64,000 nt of DNA, from positions 62,001 to 126,000 of the forward strand of contig JAEUKI010000004.1 in NCBI GenBank assembly GCA_016793325.1. Reading direction: 5' to 3'. How positions within the stretch are numbered: the first letter of the stretch is position 1; every line of letters begins with the position of its first letter. Both the position numbers and the translations under genes were made by a program. The notes below the pieces were generated by a model. The model was given only the letters and a program-made list of their open reading frames with translations, was not told the DNA's origin and did no database searches. The DNA comes from Myxococcales bacterium. GTDB taxonomy: Bacteria > Myxococcota_A > Polyangia > Polyangiales > Ga0077539. Shown in pieces: positions 48,727 through 56,595 of this stretch.

Positions 48727-49752
48727 CTACGGCTTGCGTGCGCGCGCTTGCTCGGGCGTCTGGCCGGTCCAGCGCTTGAATGCGTGGTGAAACGCCGTGG
48801 CGTCTGTGTAGCCGAGGACCTCGGCGATCTCGATCGACGATCGGCCGCGGGCGACGCACTCGAGGGCGATCTCGTGGCGGAGGGCGTCGACGAGCTGGGC
48901 CCAGGAGGTTCCCTCATCGTGGAGCCGGCGTTGGAGCGTGCGCGGAGAGGTCTTCAGCGCTCGCGCGGTGTGCTCGAGCGTGCAGTGCCCGGTGCCCAAC
49001 GTCGCGCGCGCGACAGCGCGAACCGAGTCGACGAGCGCGGGAGCGATGGGCAATCGCGCGAGGGCCCGCTCGATCTGGCGCTCGAAAATCCGGCAAAACG
49101 CGGCGTTTGCGTGCGGCATCGGCGACGCCATCACCTCGGGCGACAGCTCGAGCGAGGTCTCTTCGGCGCTCCACGCGATGGGGCAACGGAAGAACGCCTC
49201 GTGCTCGGACACGTCGTCGAGCGCGCTGTGCGCAAATCGTACGCGCTCGGGGGCGAGCGACGGCGACACGACCGCGCGCAGACCCACGACGACCTCGGCC
49301 ATCGCGCACTCGTCTGCGTGTCGTCGGGACTCGGGGCTCGAGACGGGAGAGGTCCAGGTGTAACGCGCGCCGCCGTTGTCGAGGATCGCGATGCGCGCGC
49401 GGTTGCCGTCGCCCCACAAGCGCTGGAAGCGTTCGAGGCGTTCGATCGCTTCGGCGACGGTGGCGCTCGCCATGATCGCGAGGACGCCGGCGTCGTCGAA
49501 GGTCTCCGAGCTCTCGTTCGTGAATTGACCGAGGTGCAAGCCGAAGCGCGGGTCATCGAGGAGCTTCTGCGCGCGGACCCCGAGCGCCTCGGCGAGCTCG
49601 TATGGAACGCGCGCGCCCGGCGTTCGCAGGGTGTTCGGCGACACGCCCACGGAGCGGCACAGGGCTTCGGCGTCGCCCCCCTTCGCGCCCACATAATCAA
49701 CGACCCGAGAGAGGACCGCGGCAGAGATCGCTCCGACAGAGCCTTCGCTCAT
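48727..49752 (-). CDS. AraC-family transcriptional regulator with arabinose-binding-like N-domain
   Basis: 341 aa if the ATG at 49752 is used; an ATG at 49815 would add 21 residues. N-terminal domain (about 15-200, with LDDPRFGLHLGQ and SATVAEAIERLERFQ) is of the OruR/ArgR-type AraC subgroup. The C-terminal helix-turn-helix pair (about 245-340) has ALKTSPRTLQRRLHDEGTSW and EIAEVLGYTDATAFHHAFKR with the final WTGQTPEQAR. Likely regulates a catabolic or lipid-related target; none is obvious next to it. Confidence 0.9.
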   Translation of the reverse strand: MSEGSVGAISAAVLSRVVDYVGAKGGDAEALCRSVGVSPNTLRTPGARVPYELAEALGVRAQKLLDDPRFGLHLGQFTNESSETFDDAGVLAIMASATVAEAIERLERFQRLWGDGNRARIAILDNGGARYTWTSPVSSPESRRHADECAMAEVVVGLRAVVSPSLAPERVRFAHSALDDVSEHEAFFRCPIAWSAEETSLELSPEVMASPMPHANAAFCRIFERQIERALARLPIAPALVDSVRAVARATLGTGHCTLEHTARALKTSPRTLQRRLHDEGTSWAQLVDALRHEIALECVARGRSSIEIAEVLGYTDATAFHHAFKRWTGQTPEQARARKP

Positions 49753-49839
49753 CGCGACGACAGTACGCGCGACGGTCGCGATCGAAAAGTCTCCTCCCGA
49801 ACCTGCCGCATTCACGACAGGGCGCGGACAGGATCGGAG

Positions 49840-50772
49840 TCAGAAGGTCCCTCGAACGCCGAGGACCGCGGTGCTCGCGGACGTCCCCGCGCGGTCGTTG
49901 GCGGGCGACACTTGGATCCAGGGCGCGACCGTCGGTTGTGTTTGGCCTCGGCGATTGGGGCTCGGCGCCGCGCGATGATCGACGCTCCGCGCGCCCGTGG
50001 GGTTGGCGAGGTGAATCAAGCCCGCGACGCCCGCGACGACGAGGCCGCTGCCGACGGTGATGCCTCCGCCCACGAGACTTCGATCGAACTCGGGCGTCCC
50101 TCGCGGGTGCGCGGCGAGCAGTCCGGCGGTGACCAAGAGCGCGACGTCGATCACGGAGGCGGCGCCGATCGCCAGCGTTTCTCCTGCGATCACAGCGGGT
50201 CGCGACGAGGCGTGCAGGTCCACGTCGGTCCCGTGGTCTCCGACGTCCACGGCGGTCTCTGCGGGCGCGATGCCTTCGCCTTCGCTCGCCACGAGCACCC
50301 TCGAAGCGGGAACCCACACCGAGCACGGCGTGTGGCATCGCACGCGATGAACGTCGCCTCCCTCGCGGTGATCTCCGGGCATCAAGCGCGACGTCGCCCA
50401 TGTCACGGTCACTTGTTGTCGTCTCGACGAGCGGACGCGCAGACGAACGCGGCCGAGGACGGGCACCGCAGAGAGCGCGCTCGTGTCGTTGTCGAAGAAC
50501 GACGGCCCGAGCATCGAAACGATTCGCGCCCAACGGATGGTCACGGGGCCGCGGTTCGTTCGGAGCACGAGGTTCGTCTGCGAGGGATGCACTTCGACGA
50601 CGCGTCCGACGTGCGTCTCGTGGCCGTCGACCTCGACGATCTCGAGGTCTCGTGTGGGGCTGTGCGACGACTGCTGTTCGGGTGGAGGAGGCGCGGCGTT
50701 TTGCGCGAGCGCGACGCGGGTCGAGAACGTGAGCGCGAGGGCGAGCGCTGCGAGCGAAGCGAAGTGTTTCAT
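49840..50772 (-). CDS. Exported two-helix protein of unknown function
   Basis: 310 aa from the ATG at 50772. The signal peptide ends RVALAQ. The N-terminal domain (EIVEVDGHETHVGRVVEVHP, NLVLRTNRGPVTIRWARIVS) is beta-rich. A Cys pair (RCHTPCSVWVPAS) is in the middle. Two hydrophobic segments (about 208-232 and 248-268) near the C-terminus suggest a periplasmic domain anchored by its C-terminal part. The arrangement resembles PEGA-type envelope proteins of myxobacteria, but the match is loose. Confidence 0.6.
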   Translation of the reverse strand: MKHFASLAALALALTFSTRVALAQNAAPPPPEQQSSHSPTRDLEIVEVDGHETHVGRVVEVHPSQTNLVLRTNRGPVTIRWARIVSMLGPSFFDNDTSALSAVPVLGRVRLRVRSSRRQQVTVTWATSRLMPGDHREGGDVHRVRCHTPCSVWVPASRVLVASEGEGIAPAETAVDVGDHGTDVDLHASSRPAVIAGETLAIGAASVIDVALLVTAGLLAAHPRGTPEFDRSLVGGGITVGSGLVVAGVAGLIHLANPTGARSVDHRAAPSPNRRGQTQPTVAPWIQVSPANDRAGTSASTAVLGVRGTF

Positions 50773-50972
50773 GGGCGACCCGACTGGGCCTTTCTGCGAG
50801 CGCTGTCGGCGCTGCACGGTCGAGTACGCGCGGGACACACCAGAGCTTTCACTGTGAAACTGCGCTGTGCTGCGCGGGCACAGCGTGCGCGACGGTCACG
50901 GTCGAGTCTGGATTTCGCGCGCACGATCGAGCGCGCGGATCGCCGAGCGACCGTGCTAGGGTTTGCGGGTCA

Positions 50973-52889
50973 ATGGCGGAACCGAAGCGCCCCGTAACGG
51001 ATGTGCGCCTCGAGGTGGGCTCCGAGTTTTCGGCGACCGTTCTCATGGCGTCGGGCTTCGTTCTCGCGGACGGAGTCGAGCTGCGAGAGCGCTATCGCAT
51101 CGAATCCACGCTGGGAAAGGGGGGGATGGGGCAGGTCTTCGCGGTCTCGATCCAGGGCGGCCCCGAGGCGCAGCGCTACGCGCTGAAGGTCGTCGCGCGA
51201 CCGGAGGACCACAACCGCGACGGGATCATCGACGACGAAGAGCGCGCGGCGGCGCAGACGCAGCTCGACGTGTTCGCGCGGCTGCTGCGCAAAGAAGCGA
51301 TCAAGCAAGAGGTCGTCCAGCGGCACGGCGTGTCGGTGGCGCGGATGGTGGCGCTCGTTCGGCTCGACGATGGATCGCTGGGCATGCGCATGGAGCTCGC
51401 GCACGGCGTCGCGCTCGAAGAGCTCCTCGAGGACGAGTTTGCGAACAAGTCCCGCACGCCCGACGTGCGCTTCGCGGTGACCGTCGCGCGCAAGCTCCTC
51501 GGGCAGCTCCGACGATTGCACGAGCTGACGGAGGCGGGGACGCCGCAGGGGTTTATTCACTCGGACATCAAGCCCGCGAACATCTTCGTCGACGCGCGTG
51601 ATCGCGTCGATCCGCACGTGACGCTGCTCGATTTCGGCGTCGCGATCGCGGGACAATTGATGGCGCAGGACCTCGCGTCGACCGTGGGAAAACGCACGAC
51701 GTTTCTCTTGGACCAGTCGGGAGGGACGATCGGGTACGCGCCGCCGCATCACTTCACGAGCAAGCCCACGCCGCTGTCCGACGTGTTCGCGACGATCGTG
51801 ATCTTGTACGAGCTCGTCACCGTCGATTGGCCCTGGGACGCGGCGGGGATGCGCAAAAACGCGGTGAACCTCTTTCGGCTCGAGTCGCTGATGGTTCAGT
51901 CTCCGCGGCCCGTTCGCGAGGTCCGCGCGAGCGTATTGCCGAGCGACGCCGCGGTGCTCGACGAGTTTTTTCGCGCTGCCTTCGCGCGGCTCGTGTCGCT
52001 CGCGGATCGCGTCGCGGACGCGCTCGGATCCGGGGATCGCGCAGAGGTGGACGCGCTCGTCCCCACGTTGCGATCGTTGGCGGGAGAGTTTCAAACGAAG
52101 CTCGATCGCGTCGCCGCGGCGCTCGGAGGCGAAGCGCGCGAAGGCGTTGTGGACACCGCGCCGCTCGCGCCGACCGCGAGGCCGCCGCGCGCGCCCGATC
52201 CGTCGGTGTCCGATGGGATCACGGCGAGCTCGTCGGTCGAGACCGTCGTCGGCGTGGTCGCGAAGCCTGATCGAAGCTCGAGCGCGCAGCCGCGCGCGCG
52301 AAAGCCCTCGGGTTGGACGGTGCTGTTCGCGCTCGCGCTCGCGGGGGCTGCGGGCGTCGCGATCGGCGCGCAGCGCCCTTGGAGCACTGCGGTCGAGCGC
52401 GAGCCTCGAGGCATCGGGACCTTCTACGATCCGAGCGACGCGGCGGACATCGCGACGCCGTCCGCGAGCGACGCGCAGCCTCGGTCGAGCGCTCGCGTCG
52501 CGCAGCCCGCGCAGCGCGAAGACGTTCAGTCGGCGATCGATATGGATTTTTCTAGCTCAGAAGACGTGCGGACGGCGGACGTTCGAGCGCTCGCTGACGA
52601 AGGCGTTCTCGCGGAGGCGCCCTCGCAGCGCGACGCCTCGGCGATGGACGCGAACCTCTCGCCGCGAGGCGACGGTGGCGGCGATGCAGGTGATGCCGCG
52701 ATGCGCGACGCATCGGCCCGCGACGCGGGGGTCCCGATCGCGCGCGCAAACAACGTGAACGCGAGGACGCCGAACGTCCGCACGGGGCGCACCACCCAAC
52801 GCGCGACGCAGCGGGGTACTCAACGCACGACGCAGCGCGGTGGGCGCACGACGAACCGCACGAATCGACGGCCGGGCGGACGGCGGTAG
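50973..52889 (+). CDS. Membrane-anchored Ser/Thr protein kinase with EF-hand-like loop
   Basis: 638 aa. Kinase domain (about 40-340): Gly-rich loop GKGGMGQVF (49-57), ALKVV with Lys72, HSDIKPANIFV (Asp198, Lys200, Asn203; HSD instead of HRD), DFG Asp220, and GTIGYAPP. Between beta3 and helix C lies DHNRDGIIDDEE (79-90), which matches the EF-hand calcium loop (Asp1, Asn3, Asp5, Gly6, Ile8, Asp9, Glu12). One transmembrane helix (about 448-466) is followed by an extracellular tail rich in Asp, Ala and Ser and ending in Thr-Gln-Arg repeats. It is an eukaryotic-like Hanks-type kinase; calcium control is an inference. Confidence 0.92.
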   Translation: MAEPKRPVTDVRLEVGSEFSATVLMASGFVLADGVELRERYRIESTLGKGGMGQVFAVSIQGGPEAQRYALKVVARPEDHNRDGIIDDEERAAAQTQLDVFARLLRKEAIKQEVVQRHGVSVARMVALVRLDDGSLGMRMELAHGVALEELLEDEFANKSRTPDVRFAVTVARKLLGQLRRLHELTEAGTPQGFIHSDIKPANIFVDARDRVDPHVTLLDFGVAIAGQLMAQDLASTVGKRTTFLLDQSGGTIGYAPPHHFTSKPTPLSDVFATIVILYELVTVDWPWDAAGMRKNAVNLFRLESLMVQSPRPVREVRASVLPSDAAVLDEFFRAAFARLVSLADRVADALGSGDRAEVDALVPTLRSLAGEFQTKLDRVAAALGGEAREGVVDTAPLAPTARPPRAPDPSVSDGITASSSVETVVGVVAKPDRSSSAQPRARKPSGWTVLFALALAGAAGVAIGAQRPWSTAVEREPRGIGTFYDPSDAADIATPSASDAQPRSSARVAQPAQREDVQSAIDMDFSSSEDVRTADVRALADEGVLAEAPSQRDASAMDANLSPRGDGGGDAGDAAMRDASARDAGVPIARANNVNARTPNVRTGRTTQRATQRGTQRTTQRGGRTTNRTNRRPGGRR

Positions 52890-53076
52890 CGATGGCGACG
52901 GCGAACGAGCGTGGTCGCACTGACAGCGCGGCGGCCGAGGCTCGCGATTTCAAGAGGGCTTCGAGCGCCGTTGCCGACTTCGCTCGAAGCTCTTTCGGCG
53001 TGCCGTGGCGCTGCGTCCGCGAAACGCGGGTCGCGTGCGCGTCGATGCGCCCGTTTGCGATCGCGTTCGACGCGGC

Positions 53077-53535
53077 TCAGTCTGCGACGAACGCGTCTTC
53101 GATCGTCGCGCTGTCCTCGGTGATTCCGGAGTCGGCCACGGACGCGTCCGTCGTGCTGCCTGCGTCATCCATGGGAACGCACCGGAAGATGCACTCGTTC
53201 GCGCCCGCGCAGGTGTTGTTTTGCTGCAGGCACCCGACGGCGCTCGAGCCCGAGCTCATCCCCATCATCATGGCGTTCGTGCAGTCGGTCATGCACGAGG
53301 CGGGGTTGAGCTGAGAGCACAGGCCGTTGGGGAGCGCGCAGCTCGCGCCGCACAGCGAGGCGAAGTTCTGGCAGACGGTCGCGCAATTGATCTGCGCGGC
53401 GGTCGTGATGCACGCAGGTCGCGCGTCGGACGCTGCGTCGGTGGGGGTCGAGCTGTCTGCGGGCATCGCCGCGGGACAGCCCGCGAGCGCTGTGGTGAAG
53501 AGCGCGAATGCGAGGGCGCGAAGGCGTGTGTTCAT
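53077..53535 (-). CDS. Cys-rich lipoprotein
   Basis: 152 aa from the ATG at 53535. The signal ends ALAGC (Cys20). A short Pro/Thr/Asp linker is followed by a domain with ten Cys (CITTAAQINCATVCQNFASL, CGASCALPNGLC, CMTDCTNAMM, CLQQNNTCAGANEC), and an acidic tail (DASVADSGITEDSATI). It is convergent with the kinase gene. Function unknown. Confidence 0.78.
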   Translation of the reverse strand: MNTRLRALAFALFTTALAGCPAAMPADSSTPTDAASDARPACITTAAQINCATVCQNFASLCGASCALPNGLCSQLNPASCMTDCTNAMMMGMSSGSSAVGCLQQNNTCAGANECIFRCVPMDDAGSTTDASVADSGITEDSATIEDAFVAD

Positions 53536-53587
53536 CGCGTGCGATGCTCGCGCGCCACGCGTTCGATGTTGCGCCAATCGAGTTCGG

Positions 53588-54433
53588 TCAAGCGCCAGTG
53601 AGCGCGGCGCGGTAGGCGGCTGGCGTCTGTCCGGTGTGCGTTCGAAACGCGACGATGAAGTGCGCCACCGAGGCGAATCCCGCCGTTCGCGCGACGTCCG
53701 CGAGCTTGGCGTCGCTCGTCTCCAGCGCGCGCTTGGCGTGTTCGATGCGGGCTCGCGCGAGCTCGTGTCGAAACGACACTCCGCACTCCGAGAGCCTTCT
53801 CTGGAGCGATCGCGTCGACATTCCGAGGGCCGACGCGGCGCCGTCCACCGAGGCGCTCGCGCGCTGCGTCGCGAGGTGCGCGCGCAGTTGATAGAGCAGC
53901 GAGCCTCCGCCTCGCGCGTCGAGCGCGTCGCGTTCGAGCGCGTTTGCCCAGGATTCTGGCTCGTCGATCGAGAGCCACGCGAGCGCGGCCTCGAGCGTCT
54001 CGAACGTCGCGATCGGATACGGCGGGCGGAGCAGCGCGAAGAACCCCGCCATCGTCGCCGCGAGCACGCCGCTCGGAAGCAAGATCGCCTGTCGTCGCAG
54101 CAGCGCTCGAAGCTCGCTGTGCCTCGCGCGCACGAACTCGAGCAGCCTCGAAAACGCCCGCGGATCGACGCCCGTGAGCGCTTGGCCGTTCATCACTCCG
54201 TCGATCGGCGCGCGCATGGACGGCATCGCAGCGACGTCGAAGAGCCGCAGCAGTTGCTCGATCTCGTCGACCGTGGGCTCTCCCCAGAACGTCGTGACCG
54301 CGAGCGTCGGGGTCGGGCAGTGCACGATGTAGTGCGGTCCCGAGACGCTTTGTCTGCACGGCGCGGCGAGAAACGCGTCGATGCTCGACGCGCGCGAACA
54401 CGAGTACGGCTTGGACCGGACGCGATCGCTCAT
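53588..54433 (-). CDS. AraC-family transcriptional regulator
   Basis: 281 aa from the ATG at 54433. The N-terminal 175 residues form an unknown sensor domain (VHCPTPTLAVTTFWGEPTVD, AFLAAPCRQS). The C-terminal AraC HTH (about 195-280) has ALGMSTRSLQRRLSECGVSF and DVARTAGFASVAHFIVAFRT with GQTPAAYR, both helix-turn-helix units intact. It is upstream of the Cys-rich lipoprotein gene on the same strand with a 52-bp gap, so it could regulate that gene. Confidence 0.87.
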   Translation of the reverse strand: MSDRVRSKPYSCSRASSIDAFLAAPCRQSVSGPHYIVHCPTPTLAVTTFWGEPTVDEIEQLLRLFDVAAMPSMRAPIDGVMNGQALTGVDPRAFSRLLEFVRARHSELRALLRRQAILLPSGVLAATMAGFFALLRPPYPIATFETLEAALAWLSIDEPESWANALERDALDARGGGSLLYQLRAHLATQRASASVDGAASALGMSTRSLQRRLSECGVSFRHELARARIEHAKRALETSDAKLADVARTAGFASVAHFIVAFRTHTGQTPAAYRAALTGA

Positions 54434-54534
54434 GAGCTCCACTGTGGGAGTCTACCCATTCGAGGCTCCGTTGAAACGAGGGCGTCGAGTGGCCCATCGA
54501 GCGCGGGTCTGGCACGCTCTCGCTCGGCCATCAC

Positions 54535-55227
54535 ATGAGCGACGCAGGGTTGTCGGGAGAAGCGCGGCGATGGGTTCCTTGCGGATCGTGTCATCGACAC
54601 GTTCGAGTCGGGGACGCGCGCTGCCCGTTCTGCGGTGAGGACCCGCAGCTCGTCGAAGTGCGACCGGTGCGGTCGCGCGCGGGCTCGAGGATCGCGATGG
54701 CGGCGACGATCGCAGGAGCGAGCGCCGTGTCGTCCGCGGAGGCCTCGACCGAGCGCGCCGACGGTGACGCGCACCGAGCCCACTCGCGCTGGGGAATCGC
54801 GCAAGGCGCAGCGCGGTACGGTCTCGCGCCGTCGCCCGTCGCGCGCCCGCGCGAGCAGCAGGTGCTCGTGCGTCTCGTGGGCGCTCCTGCGACGAACGGG
54901 GCGCTCGACCCAGCGATCGCGCGGCGGATCTTCTTGATGAACGGCCCTCGATTTCGAGCGTGCGGCGAGAGGACCGTCGTCGCGTTCGGGGACATCTCTC
55001 TCCTCGCCGGCACGAGCGTCACGGCAGAGGTCAACGTCTCGCCGACGGGGGCGATCGCGAGCCGACCTACGATCGTCGTTCAAGGAATGAACCGTAGGAT
55101 TCAGTCGGCGCGCGCCGAGCTCACGAACTGTCTCGGACGGATGTTCTCGGCGATCCGGTTTCCGACGAACGAAGGCGCTACGCAGTCGTACGCGATCCAG
55201 TATCGCTTCGCGTACGTCGTTCAGTAG
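54535..55227 (+). CDS. Zinc-ribbon membrane protein with energy-transducer-like C-terminus
   Basis: 230 aa. An N-terminal zinc ribbon is formed by CGSC (16-19) and CPFC (30-33). A hydrophobic stretch (about 48-65) may span the membrane. The C-terminal domain (about 130-230: ACGERT, VTAEVNVSPTGAIASRPTIV, ELTNCLGRMFSAIRFPTNEG, IQYRFAYVVQ) has the C-x-n-C-(L)-x-F-P pattern of the TonB/AgmX-like C-terminal domains of myxobacterial gliding and transport proteins. Function unknown. It is divergent from the AraC gene, with a 101-bp gap. Confidence 0.72.
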   Translation: MSDAGLSGEARRWVPCGSCHRHVRVGDARCPFCGEDPQLVEVRPVRSRAGSRIAMAATIAGASAVSSAEASTERADGDAHRAHSRWGIAQGAARYGLAPSPVARPREQQVLVRLVGAPATNGALDPAIARRIFLMNGPRFRACGERTVVAFGDISLLAGTSVTAEVNVSPTGAIASRPTIVVQGMNRRIQSARAELTNCLGRMFSAIRFPTNEGATQSYAIQYRFAYVVQ

Positions 55228-55239
55228 CGCGTCGCTGCG

Positions 55240-56544
55240 TCAGTCCGCGCCGCTCGCGTCCAGCGCCGCGTCCGGTTCGCTCGCGTCGCCCGATGCGTCG
55301 CTGCCCGATGCGTCGCCGCTGTCGGTGGTCCCTGCGTCGCCCGTGCCCGATCGCGCCGAGGCGATCGTGCACTGGGCGGTCTCGTCCGACGCGAGGGCTC
55401 CCCACAAGACAGTGTACTGACCCTGCATCGGGCAGACGAAGCGCGACTGAGAACACAGGTCGTCGTCGTTGCATGCAGAGTCGTCGTTGATGGTGATCGC
55501 TGCGCGCGGTCCGCACGGGCGATCGCCGGGGCACACGCGAAGGACGGTGTCGCCCGAGCACGATCCGAGGCGGCACGCTGCAGAGCAGCCGACGCGGACG
55601 TTTTCGCCGGGCGAGCAGGGAAACGTTCCCCCGTTGCGAAGTCCGCACTGGCGATTGGCGCCTTCGCGCGGCGCGGGGCACGGCTGCGTCGGGTCCGCGT
55701 CGCTGTCGTCCGGCGTGACCATTACCGGGACGGCCACTTCGTTGTTCGAGTAGTCCCGCTCGTTGAGGGCGCGGTCGGTGTTGACCGCGACGCGCAGCGT
55801 GTACGCGCCGGGCGCGACGTCGGTGACGTCGACCCACTGGCAGTCGAGGTAGCTGCCGTAGATGTCTTGCCAGCCGCGCTGGATGCCTTGATTTTCGCAC
55901 ACATAATGGACGCCGTCCTCGGGCCCGTCGGGGAAGGGCGTGGAGTCCATCAGGCAAAACGCTTGCTTGTGTCCGCGCGCGGCGACGCTCTCGTCCGCGC
56001 GTCGCAGCTCGTACGCCGCGTATCCGTCGAAGTGATAGTGGTCGTGGCAGGCGGAGTATTCGAAGCGCTCGGCGTTGTCCGCGGGGACGCCCATGAACAA
56101 ATCGGACGTTCCTCGGTTGGGGGTGACGGTGTCGAACAGCAGGACGCGTCGCCAGCCGGGGGCGTTTACGCAGCGCTCCATCAGGGCGCAGTCGTTGGGC
56201 GCGAAGTACCGCCACTGCACGTCGGTGCGGCCCATGATGCGGTCGGCGCGCACCGAGAGGTCCGGCGCGGGGCAGTACCCGTCGCTGTCCGCGGGCACGC
56301 ACGCGAACGTCCCCATTTGCGGCGAGCAGCACTCGTTGGCGGCGCACTCGGTCGTGCACCGGCCCTCGTAGTGACCGTCGCACTCGATGCCGCGCACGGG
56401 GTCGCAGCCGGGCCTCGGTCGACGGGGGCTCTGCGCGTCCATGGTCGCGTCGAGCGCCACGGCGTCGCTGGGAGGCGTCACGGGCGGCGAGCACGCGGCG
56501 AGCGAGAGGGCGACGAGGGCTGCGAGGGGGCGTGAGTGGTGCAT
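55240..56544 (-). CDS. Lysyl-oxidase-like copper lipoprotein
   Basis: 434 aa. The lipoprotein signal ends SLAAC (Cys18). After a short linker and a Cys-rich segment (about 47-90) the lysyl-oxidase domain spans about 95-280. The copper triad is in CHDHYHFDGYAAYEL (His167, His169, His171). Both residues that form the lysyl tyrosylquinone cofactor appear conserved: Lys193 in GHKQAFCLMD and Tyr229 in DIYGSYLDCQWVDVTD; ALNERDYSNNEV closes the domain. The C-terminal ~150 residues are another Cys-rich module with a DASGSDASGDAS tail. By homology it would oxidise amines, possibly lysines in proteins, outside the cell. Confidence 0.87.
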   Translation of the reverse strand: MHHSRPLAALVALSLAACSPPVTPPSDAVALDATMDAQSPRRPRPGCDPVRGIECDGHYEGRCTTECAANECCSPQMGTFACVPADSDGYCPAPDLSVRADRIMGRTDVQWRYFAPNDCALMERCVNAPGWRRVLLFDTVTPNRGTSDLFMGVPADNAERFEYSACHDHYHFDGYAAYELRRADESVAARGHKQAFCLMDSTPFPDGPEDGVHYVCENQGIQRGWQDIYGSYLDCQWVDVTDVAPGAYTLRVAVNTDRALNERDYSNNEVAVPVMVTPDDSDADPTQPCPAPREGANRQCGLRNGGTFPCSPGENVRVGCSAACRLGSCSGDTVLRVCPGDRPCGPRAAITINDDSACNDDDLCSQSRFVCPMQGQYTVLWGALASDETAQCTIASARSGTGDAGTTDSGDASGSDASGDASEPDAALDASGAD

Positions 56545-56595
56545 CGAAATCGTGCTGAATGATCGGCGGATTCGAAAACGTGTGCGAGCAAAATC

